Assembly (NCBI GenBank): GCA_947462335.1
Contig: OX381704.1
Location: 122,384,065-122,448,064, forward strand
Length of the DNA stretch: 64,000 nucleotides
Direction: 5' to 3'
Source of the DNA: Harmothoe impar
Lineage: Eukaryota; Annelida; Polychaeta; Phyllodocida; Polynoidae
The notes under the pieces are model-generated. The model was not told where the DNA came from. It saw only the letters and a list, made by a program, of their open reading frames with translations, and searched no databases. The position numbers and the translations under genes are program-made. Below, piece by piece: positions 55,831-64,000 of this stretch (its first letter is position 1; the number at the start of each line of letters is the position of its first letter).

Positions 55831-56614
55831 CATCAACTTCAAGGCTTAGATTACAGTGTATTCTACAATGACAGTAGCATTATACCCTTAGTGCTTTTTA
55901 TGCCTTATTAGGGTACAGGAACCACCAATTCTGGAAACATGAACCAAAGACAGATTTATTCTAAAAGTTTAACAATATTCCTGGTGAAAAATAGTACTAA
56001 TAAACAGTAAACAGATCAAAAAGTTACAACCATGCAGACACTATGCTCCAAGAAATGTGATTGTTGTCTGTGGAACAAAAAAGGACGTGAGGCATTTTAT
56101 TGGCAGCAACAACTGGTTCAAGACTAAGTTTGCGGTATGTCTGATTATAGAGATGTAGCTCCAGCACTTACTCCATCCTGGCATTTGTTCAAATACTGGT
56201 TACTTATACTCGCAGAATGATTCACCTCCCACTGCGCATGCAGACTTACATGCTGAGAGGTGTGTTTTAAGGGTCCCATGGCTGAGGTATTCATAAGGGC
56301 TTCATACATGCATTACACCGACCATATGAGCCTAATACACTACCAAGTACTATAAATAAAGATATTTTCGGGTGCATAAATTTTCACAACTTTGCTAAAA
56401 AGTGCTTTTTCACGTGTATTTAAATTGGTGAATCGTGGAACTTTATAGTAGTATGACTATAGTGTATAAATTTTTGCTCTGTACATTTTTTCGCAGATTT
56501 TTTTAAATCAAGAAAATCGCGAAAATATGTACAGCACAAAAATATTCATGTCTACAGTAATCAGCATGTGCAATACAATGCTACACAATGAGTCAATAGC
56601 ACTGAGTGCTGTAT
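55831..56614. other. No gene recognised
   Basis: AT-rich DNA. 56365-56560 has inverted TTTTCGCGATTTT-like and GTACAG...CTGTAC patches (GTACATTTTTTCGC / GCGAAAATATGTAC, 56478-56533), possibly a small MITE. Confidence 0.45.
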
Positions 56615-57135
56615 CATGTTCACAAATCATGCTCACAAATCATGTTCACAAATCATGCTCACAAATTATGTTCACAAATCATGTTCACTAATCATGCTCA
56701 CAAATCATGCTCACAAATCATGTTCACAAATCATGCTCACAAATTATGTTCACAAATCATGTTCACAAATCATGCTCACAAATCATGCTCACAAATCATG
56801 TTCACAAATCATGTTCACAAATCATGTTCACAAATCATGTTCACAAATCATGCTCACAAATCATGCTCACAAATCATGCTCACAAATCATGCTCACAAAT
56901 CATGCTCACAAATCATGTTCACAAATCATGTTAGCAAATCATGTTCGCAAATCATGTTCGCACATCATGTTCACAAATCATGTTCACAAATCATGTTCAC
57001 AAATCATGTTCACAAATCATGCTCACAAATCATGCTCACAAATCATGCTCACAAATCATGCTCACAAATCATGTTCACAAATCATGTTCAAAAATCATGT
57101 TCAAAAATCATGTTCACAAATCATGTTCACAAATG
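56615..57135. repeat. 13-bp minisatellite
   Basis: About 40 copies of AATCATGTTCACA or AATCATGCTCACA. The T/C variants run in blocks, showing stepwise expansion. The 201- and 221-residue ORFs (SCSQIMFTNHAHK repeats) are artefacts of 13 units x 3 = 39 bases with no stop. Confidence 0.96.
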
Positions 57136-57830
57136 TACATGGACTTTTAGGCAGCATTTTACCAACAACATACTGCCCCTCCATCAACAGTCAGTATGGA
57201 GTGAGGAATGACACCCTGGGCTTTATATTGCGAGGGGGGGTTGATATTGATGTTAAGTGTGTGCACAGAGAAAATATTTAGAATCACGGTGACTCCCAAA
57301 TGGGAGTCTGCACTCAATTACTGAGCTAACTCTCCCCACAATTCTAAAGTGACTCCAATCATTAGAGAGTCTTAGAATAGGAGTCATTATAGAGTTATTA
57401 TAGAGTCCTGCTAATGTAAGGGAGTGACTTTAGAGTTACCTCAGTCATCAAGTCGGGAGTCACAGTGATTCTACTCGTTTTCCTGTGTGAGGATAGCACC
57501 TAACTGAGAACCTAAGTGATGGCGCTTTGTGTGACGTGTAAAACCTCATCACGTCAGCCCGAGCTCTGATTACATTATTACAGTTTCTGATCATCAAACG
57601 ACGGGCCATTACAAACCATTGCATGTCTTTTAGAAATTTCATGTTTTAATTCATGTTTATTTTTGTCTGCCTGCAGGGCACAGCTTGGCCGTGAGGGAAG
57701 GTTTAACATTGTAATGAGACGCTCCGGGCCAGCTTACTGCTCCAAAACCCAAACCATTATCTGCGTTGGGCTACAGGTGATGGAAATACTGTTTATGAGA
57801 TGACAACAAATATAGATTCTGTAGTGAAGT
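57136..57830. repeat. Long repeat unit fragments, with one MITE
   Basis: CAACAGTCAGTATGGAGTGAGG (57185) and CTGGGCTTTATATTG match unit C 36806-36850. After the 57281-57471 MITE the text resumes with GTGTGACGTGTAAAACCTCATCACGTCAGC and GATCATCAAACGACGGGCCATTACAAACCA, matching 36925-37075. Confidence 0.75.
57281..57471. mobile_element. MITE with GAATCACGGTGACTCCC ends
   Basis: GAATCACGGTGACTCCC at the left; GGGAGTCACAGTGATTC at the right, 16/17 matched. The interior repeats AGAGTCTTAGAATAGGAGTCATTATAGAG-like motifs. Confidence 0.8.
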
Positions 57831-58380
57831 TGTGCTGTTCAGCACCAAATGCTGCATGTAGATAAGAATGGACCTATTCAACACCAATGTGCATGGCTTG
57901 TTCTGACAGGGACCTCTGCTCTATGCCTGTAGTTGTACAGCAGCTGGATGATGACCTAGACAAAGGGCCCAGTTCCTGAGGGAGTCGGTTGTTGCCGTAG
58001 TGCACGCTATACCCTGTCAGTGGGGAAAGGGGCGCCAGGGGGGCCTGAGTATGTTTGCCTCCCCCCTCCCAAATGAGATATTGTCAAGACCCCGCACTAT
58101 AATACACATCTCCCAGATAGGGAAAAATGGGTCACTAGGGTCTGGGCCCCTAATTAGAATTAAAGGGGCTCAAACACTACTTTTCTATGCAGTTACAACA
58201 TACATGTGCATGTGAAACAAATACAGGCACACTTTCAAACTAAATAAAAGAAATTCAATCAATCAACATGTGTATATGTGCCATCATGCATAAAAGCTGA
58301 TGCAGAAAACTGATATGACTTAAGCTGCTCATGACCTTAATGTGAACAGTGTTTGTCTGACATCGTCTCGAGAAGCGTCA
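57831..58380. other. No gene recognised
   Basis: Mixed DNA without clear features. Confidence 0.45.
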
Positions 58381-58866
58381 TCAGATGCACGACTCTGGTG
58401 TTGATACACTCCTTCAGTACAGCAGGGGTAGACACTCACGCTGGCCCGGGAGCCAATGGCCCGTAGTTTTGGCTCCGTGCCCGTAGTTTTCTCAGAAATT
58501 ACCTTCCTATGGGCCTGGGTGGCCCACAGGAGTGGTGGCAGAAATTTCTAGGAGAATATATCTATATCAATATAGTCATGTTATATGTGGTTGGAAAGAG
58601 AAAATCACTAGGAAACAGCCATTCAGGTTAGGTATTGATATTGATTAACCCTGGACACCTATGATTTTCTACTTTATAAAAGTAAAATAAATATCCCAGG
58701 CCCACAGATCTAAGTCCGGGCCCATTGATTTCTGAAGCACCGGGCCCGGGTGGCCCATGGCTGAAAAGGTAAGTGTCTACCCCTGGTGCAGCGAGTAATT
58801 CACTAGTGCTTCATTGGTGCATCATGACTTCATCAAATGTGTATCATATTGCCATTTAAGCGTTAA
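58381..58866. mobile_element. M1 MITE fragment interrupted by an hAT-like MITE
   Basis: Family M1 text (TTGATACACTCCTTCAG... then GTGCAGCGAGTAATTCACTAGTGC, CATTGGTGCATCATGAC and TTTAAGCGTTAA) is split at 58432/58786. The inserted 353 bp (58433-58785) begins CAGGGGTAGACACTCAC and ends GTAAGTGTCTACCCCTG, with inner GGCCCGGG / CCCGGGTGGCC inverted pairs. CAGGGGT tips are typical of hAT ends; an 8-bp duplication is not clean. Confidence 0.78.
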
Positions 58867-59262
58867 CCTCTCAGATCCTACACACTGGTCAGTAAGATGT
58901 TAGGTGAAGGTGTAAGACAGAACTAATGCACACCTCGTCATCAGAATTGATGAAACAACTACACAGAGAAAATAATTAAATCATTTTCTGTACCATTTAT
59001 TTTTCACATTTTCTCATCTCATCCTATTATTTTGTCAAATGTAAGTGGTTATAAGACATAAGAAACCTCAGAATATTTATAGATAAGATATGATGTACAT
59101 TGAAGTTAGCCATACTTGATATACATGTACTTGAGCTTTGAGAATGGATCATGAGAGGTCCTAGCAGGAGTAGGGCAATGCGCCCATGCTGGGTTTAGGT
59201 ATTGATACATTTATCTCGATGTATCTGTATTTATTCAACCTAATAAAACTTTTTTCTTTAAA
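58867..59262. other. No gene recognised
   Basis: AT-rich DNA between elements. Confidence 0.45.
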
Positions 59263-59518
59263 ACAGCGTCAAAAGGGAGTCCAGGTTGCCTCCAGAATGA
59301 CTCCACTTTGTAGGGGAGCCCAAGCGCCATTAGCGATGCCAGGCGACTCCCTGGCTGACCTATGGGAGTCACCCATGGGAGTCAAATAGATCTGTGGCTC
59401 AGTCACCCATGGGAGTCAAATAGATCTGTGGCTCACCTAAGGGTGTCATATTAGGACCACGGGTCTCCTACAGAGGAGAGTCATTCTGGAGGTAACCTGG
59501 ACTCCCTTTCGACGCTGT
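59263..59518. mobile_element. MITE family M3, copy 2
   Basis: Ends ACAGCGTCAAAAGGGAGTCC and GGACTCCCTTTCGACGCTGT form long inverted repeats continuing into CAGGTTGCCTCCAGAATGAC. An internal block with CCCATGGGAGTCAAATAGATCTGTGGCTC is tandemly duplicated (about 59364-59435). Confidence 0.85.
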
Positions 59519-59520
59519 AT

Positions 59521-60240
59521 ACTGTAAAACCTCCCATATAAGCCGAACCTGCTTATAATACCCCAGGTTTAGACAATTGTATCAACCTAACAGGGATCCT
59601 CACTATGGCAGCTTTGTTACTGTAGAATACATCTAAAAACTCACATATAAGCCGCACCCTGACTCTGTCTGCATCCTATAAGCCGCACCCTGACTCTGTC
59701 TGCATCCTATAAGCCGCACCCTGACTCTGTCTGCATCCTATAAGCCGCACCCTGACTCTGTCTGCATCCTATAAGCCGCACCCTGACTCTGTCTGCATCC
59801 TATAAGCCGCACCCTGACTCTGTCTGCATCCTATAAGCCGCACCCTGACGCTGTCTGCATCCTACAAGCCGCACCCTGACTCTGTCTGCATCCTATAAGC
59901 CGCACCCTGACTCTGTCTGCATCCTATAAGCCACACCCTGACTCTGTCTGGATCCTATAAGCCGCACCCTGACTCTGACTGGATCCTACAAGCCACACCC
60001 TGACTCTGACTGGATCCTACAAGCCGCACCCTGACTCTGACTGGATCCTACAAGCCGCACCCTGACTCTGTCTGCATCCTATAAGCCGCACCCTGACTCT
60101 GTCTGCATCCTATAAGCCACACCCTGACTCTGTCTGGATCCTATAAGCCGCACCCTGACTCTGACTGGATCCTACAAGCCGCACCCTGACTCTGACTGGA
60201 TCCTACAAGCCGCACCCTGACTCTGACTGGATCCTATAGA
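59521..60240. repeat. MITE M2 left end followed by a 31-bp ATAAGCC minisatellite
   Basis: Begins ACTGTAAAACCTCCCATATAAGCCGAACC (M2 left end), followed after about 100 bp by about 19 copies of a 31-bp unit, CCTATAAGCCGCACCCTGAC plus TCTGTCTGCAT, from about 59655 to 60236. Variants (CTCTGACTGGATCC, ACAAGCC) cluster in the second half and repeat as blocks, showing higher-order amplification. No M2 right end was seen after it. Confidence 0.85.
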
Positions 60241-60649
60241 CCTAGCTGCAGCTAGGGTTACAGATTACACATTGCTGTTGTTTGACACATTGCTTGCCGA
60301 ACTGTACATTACCAAGCTATGTCTGCTTTATAATGCTGCTAGACGGTTGTAATGTCCATGGTACAACTATTCAACCCTCCATCCTCTCACAGTCCTACAA
60401 GGAATGTCTGCTGTTCAGCACCTAATGTCGCCTGCTGAGATTTATGGACCTGTTAAAGCCAATATTCATAGCTTTTTCTTACTCAAACATCCGTTCATTT
60501 CAAATGATTAAAGTCGCTTGTTGTGAGAAGATAAGTCGGCTGCATAAATCAAGTTGCTTATCCTGACTAAAAACATTTCGGATTAACTTTGCAACCCTTG
60601 CTGAGCCTGCTGATTCAGTCATTACACTAAGGTCATATTTGTGGCTGTG
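60241..60649. repeat. Long repeat unit end block
   Basis: GCCTGCTGAGATTTATGGACCTGTTAAAGCCAATATTCATAGC, then AACATCCGTTCATTTCAAATGATTAAAGTCGCTTGTTGTGAGAAGATAAG, matches 29140, 34130, 39255, 46240 and 61975. Confidence 0.8.
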
Positions 60650-60715
60650 TCTCACGAGATCTTGCCAATGTGAACATCTTTGACTGGGTGCCCTCTTTGA
60701 CCGACGGTTTATTTA
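60650..60715. mobile_element. One end of a GGCTGTGTCTCA element
   Basis: GTGGCTGTGTCTCACGAGATCTTGCCAATGTGAACATC then CTTTGACTGGGTGCCCTC and CTTTGACCGACGG. The opposite end was not found, so the element is truncated. Confidence 0.6.
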
Positions 60716-61313
60716 GGGCAGATGCGGACATAAATGGCCTGAAAATGTTCATGGATTTCATAAAAAATTAAATCAGCAATTAGTAGCCCATCTATAGCTA
60801 CATGAAATCATCGATATTTGTGTTATCCCCAATATGTATATGTAAATTAATAGTGGTTAAGTCTTCATAATATCACAAGATTAGACTTCGAACTACAGTC
60901 ATCAGCTTTATGAGACATCCTGGTCAGTCCAACTTCAATCCGGTGTAAAAGCAAGCTTTTTCAGAACATGGTGTCAATACACATCACTGCAGTTTGACCA
61001 TGTGTACTTACATTAAATACACCCAGTGAAGCTCTACAACATGGAGGTCATATCAAGATCAAGTCTAGGTCACTGTAGAGGTCAGTGCCTCTGTTGATGC
61101 TGTGGTGTGCTTACAGGATTTTAGCGACTAATGCAAATATACATCAGATTTGTACTTAGTTGCTTCTAGACGCCGCGTAGCATAGATGCAAGGCGAAGAT
61201 CTACTAAACAGAAGGTACTTGAGTATTTGCAATGAAACTGATTTGAATCTTAAATTTCTTTCCCTTTTATTTCTCTCTCTTTCTTTTTCATCATTCTCTG
61301 CTACATTGTTACA
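60716..61313. other. Partial long-unit similarity, otherwise unassigned
   Basis: GGTCATATCAAGATCAAGTC and GATGCTGTGGTGTGCTTACAGGATTTTAGCGACTAATG (61046-61133) match the GAAGGTCAAGTC...GCTTTTAGCAAC block of units B-D. Confidence 0.6.
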
Positions 61314-61455
61314 TTAGGGAGTGGTCATTTTTATGGGGGTTGGTGGATTTGGGGGGGGGGGGGATATTTGAACCCCTTGAAGGGGGGGGGACCAAAAGGT
61401 TTGGACCCTGCCTAAGGGGTGAACCAAAAAAATTGCACCCCTTTTAACAAAAAAG
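61314..61455. mobile_element. GGGAGTGGTCATTTTT element (family M6), copy 2
   Basis: TTAGGGAGTGGTCATTTTTATG, a G run (61351-61364), AACCCCTTGAAGGGG, a second G run; the right end is degraded. Confidence 0.62.
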
Positions 61456-61667
61456 TCTGTGCATAACTAATGAACACTTTGTTATCAGAATAATTAAAAT
61501 TGGTCAGATAATTTCAAATTAGGCAGTTATAAGGTTGTTTGACACGTTACTTTCAGAGCTGCAGATTACACAGTCATTCTGCTGGCCACTTTTCATCTCT
61601 GCCAGCCCATGGTATTGACTTTAGTAGATAGCATCAGTTAAACCCTTCAGTTCTCAGGCAGTCCTAT

Positions 61668-61945
61668 TAGGGAGTGCCCATTTTTTAACAAAAGGGAGTG
61701 GTGGTGAGTTTTTCGGACCCAGCGGTCAAAATTTGAGACACTGACAAACCCTTTGAAGCCTAATTAAGGAATGACTTTACACTGAAATGGGTAATACTTT
61801 GGTGCCCCCCCCCCCCGCCTCTCCCGTGGGGTTGAAATTCTCTTAAGTAGACCCCTGGTCATGGGGTCGGCTTCTTTCCCCCCCCCCCCCCATCGCAACA
61901 CCCCCCCCCCTCCCCCCATGTTGTACAAATGAGCCCTCACTAACG
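61668..61945. mobile_element. GGGAGTGCCCATTTTTT element (family M6), copy 3
   Basis: TTAGGGAGTGCCCATTTTTTAAC at the left, several C runs (61806-61816, 61879-61891, 61902-61911), and ACAAATGAGCCCTCACTAA at the right. It interrupts a long-unit fragment between GGCAGTCCTA and CTTCCTGCTGAG. Confidence 0.6.
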
Positions 61946-62200
61946 GCTTCCTGCTGAGCTGCACCAAGTGTTGCCTGCTGAGATTAATGGACCTTTTAAA
62001 GCCAATATTCACGGCTTTTCCTCCCTCAAACATCCGTTCATTTCAAGTGATTAAAGTCGCTTGTTGTCTGAAGATAAGCCGAGCGTATAAATCAAGGTGC
62101 TTATCCTGACTTGTGGGATTAAGTCATCCCCGTATTGAACCTGTCGTTGCTACCCGTTACACCCATGTTGTACTTGTGGGTAGTGGAAGTGTTATTAATC
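61946..62200. repeat. Long repeat unit end block, copy F
   Basis: TTGCCTGCTGAGATTAATGGACC, TTTAAAGCCAATATTCACGGC, AACATCCGTTCATTTCAAGTGATTAAAGTCGCTTGTTGTCTGAAGATAAGCCG; the best-preserved form alongside 46240. Confidence 0.82.
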
Positions 62201-62737
62201 TAATTGACAAATATGTAGTAGATATTGGACGTGTACCAATCTGTATGCGAAATACAGTGAAGGAGCCTTACAGATTGGTACTAGGCCTATAACTATTTTA
62301 TACCACTAGCAGTTGTATGCAGTATACAAGAGTTGTGAATGCTGTGGTATAAGTATCCTCATTCTGTACATGAATTTAGTAGTTATATCTACACCATGAC
62401 ATAATGAGATCATCAGCTTCTGTCAGTTCTAAAGCCTAGTTCGCTCTAGCTATGCCCTTGACTAGTCATCTTGCTGCTGTCTTTGTATAGAAAGTCAGAG
62501 TTTTTCATAAAACTAATACGGACATTTGCCATAATCGGTGATACATCATCGGGCCTCATGGAAAATGGCATATTTACAGGAAGGTTCTTTTCGCAGTTTC
62601 TCCCTCCTTCTGGATATTGAGAGGTAGGCCGAAGAAAAAATCCTGGAGGGTGCTATCATAAACTTGATGGAGTGTATAGTGTTGGGGAGATAAACCCTTC
62701 ATTTAATGTTTGTGCTGATTAACTTAAGTGTGTCTCT
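62201..62737. other. No gene recognised
   Basis: An inverted pair CCAATCTGTAAGGCTCCTT-like: GTACCAATCTGTATGCG (62233) against TTACAGATTGGTAC (62268-62281) with a short spacer, a small hairpin. Otherwise nothing. Confidence 0.45.
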
Positions 62738-62966
62738 TTAACCCTAAGGACGCATGTCACTAAAAGATGACATTTTTCATCATGATGAGTAACTCGGCTG
62801 GGCTGAATTGGTGCACCATGCCGACCGTGGGGGGTGTCTCAGCCTCATAAGTTTGGCATCTTGATTCTTGAATGCAGCACTGGCGAGTTACTTGCCAGGG
62901 CTGCATTCATGCATCATGACGACCAAGGGCATGATGCATTAAGGCATCATGCTGCCCTTAAAGGGC
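62738..62966. mobile_element. TTAA-type MITE, family M1
   Basis: TTAACCCTAAGGACGCATG at the left, GCTGCCCTTAAAGGGCACG at the right, with family palindromes in between (62871-62920). Confidence 0.75.
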
Positions 62967-64000
62967 ACGTAATCCTATATAATCGCAGCGTGGTGATTTA
63001 ATGCAAATGTCATTTGCTTGTTATGATGCATGGGCAAGGTGAATGAAGTGACTACAGAAACAAGGTCTAAATATACTTGATTGGATCTCAAAGAGCAAAG
63101 TATTTTGTGCTACAACCATGCCATTATGGTAGCCGTAGTTGTCCGGAACACAGATTTAGTAGTTGCATGCTTTAAGCTATAGAGGTCATATGAAGGTAAA
63201 TACAAGGTCAGTGTAAGGGGGGTGCCCCTGATGGTGTAGTAGCGTGTGTGTGTGTTGTTGGTGACCCCTGCTCCTTCACTCTACATAACCCTCCCATTAG
63301 GCACAACATTCAGGTCAACATTGACTCAATGTTGAACCAGCATGGAGTCAACATTGTCCACCAGATATCAATGTTGATTCAATGTTTTGTGCCAACTGGC
63401 CTAAGCCTACACAGTAACATGGCCAGTGCCATTCTAAGTACACTGTACTTTACAAAACGGTATCTATTGTGTATACATACTAGGTGGTGAACCAACATCC
63501 AACCCTGTGCTATGCATTTACAAATGATATTTAGCCTACCCAAATGCATGGTCTCTACACCTATACTCTATATACTAAAACATTCACTTTACACGTGCTG
63601 CCAGCTCAAATCCAGACGACCCATGACATACTCCCCTTCAGTTTACCAAAGAATATGGTGAAGCAGCTTCTGTTTGGGAATACCTGGTTTAAGGACATTT
63701 AGCAGCCAGGTGTGTGGAGTCAGCAATACTCAGCAGGACGTCACTCAGTACTAACCAGTACAGGATGCCTCCCACTCAGCACACTCATGGTCTGCCTCAC
63801 CAACATCCTGTCTATTCAGCTAAGTCTGTAGGGACTTAATTGGTCTACCTGTTGAAACTTGTACTGCAGGAATGTTTGCATTTCAGGATTAAGTTCAGTA
63901 ATGCCATGTAAATGTCACTGAAAGGTCTTCTTTTGGCATTTACTCGAATTAGAGATGTATTCCTTTATTCACATTTAAAATACTTAAATGCAAACATTTA
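62967..64000. other. No gene; one M4 hairpin
   Basis: Low-complexity-poor DNA. 63175-63245 has AGAGGTCATATGAAGGTAAATACAAGGTCAGTG resembling the long-unit GAAGGTCAAGTC block. M4 copy at 63288-63405. The remainder to the window end shows nothing assignable. Confidence 0.45.
63288..63405. mobile_element. CCCAGTGGGCACAAA palindromic repeat (family M4), diverged
   Basis: CCCATTAGGCACAACATTCA, GTCAACATTGACTCAATG, then AATGTTGATTCAATGTTTTGTGCC. Confidence 0.7.

Noticed and set aside
56606..57281. 201- and 221-residue ORFs of SCSQIMFTNHAHK repeats
   Set aside because: Two frames of the same 13-bp array give the same repeated peptide; an artefact of tandem repetition.

Overview
This window reads as intergenic, repeat-dense nuclear DNA from an animal, probably an invertebrate. 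The evidence is: no dense prokaryote-like coding; one long non-LTR retrotransposon of the animal endonuclease/reverse-transcriptase type; tRNA-derived SINE-like heads with A and B boxes; many short inverted-repeat (MITE-like) elements; long minisatellites; and palindromic repeats containing CCCAGTGGGCACAAA, which I associate with animal genomes. I cannot name the species. No complete host protein-coding gene is visible. One short minus-strand ORF at 1051-1174 with a good splice donor is the only candidate host exon.

Layout. 0-5 kb: MITE copies, the candidate exon, degenerate CT-rich repeats, and a 92-bp C-rich tandem array. 5.4-8.2 kb: a very large 44-bp minisatellite with a higher-order duplication. 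8.2-12 kb: AT-rich DNA, a 64-bp minisatellite and a tRNA-Gln-like sequence. 12.4-18.1 kb: a nearly complete LINE on the minus strand. Its ORF1 carries a coiled coil, an L1-ORF1-like RNA-binding region, a NADAR (YbiA/DUF1768) domain and a Pro/Ala-rich then Arg/Gly-rich tail. Its ORF2 carries an APE-type endonuclease and a reverse transcriptase, split by one frameshift. 18.2-25 kb: a 51-bp minisatellite and scattered MITEs.

25.1-46.4 kb: at least four diverged copies (A-D) of a unit several kb long, in direct order, with pieces of further copies at 55.7-62.2 kb. Different copies have expanded different internal segments into minisatellites and carry copy-specific insertions. Two of these insertions can be bounded against empty sites in sister copies: a palindrome-rich TIR element at 25.75-27.0 kb and a 1.26-kb insertion at 34.31-35.57 kb.

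47.0-51.3 kb: a 4.3-kb foldback element with arms of about 1.25 kb and a 9-bp direct repeat at both ends, containing another inverted-repeat block. 51.3-64 kb: MITEs of several families, a 13-bp array (56.6-57.1 kb), a 31-bp array that appears to derive from a MITE interior (59.6-60.2 kb), nested insertions and more repeat-unit fragments.

The most unusual item is the NADAR domain inside the LINE ORF1 protein. NADAR proteins act on ADP-ribose or N-glycosidic nucleotide chemistry, including removal of ADP-ribose from guanine in DNA. A retrotransposon carrying one next to its RNA-binding region suggests a role in nucleic-acid modification or counter-defence. This is inference only.
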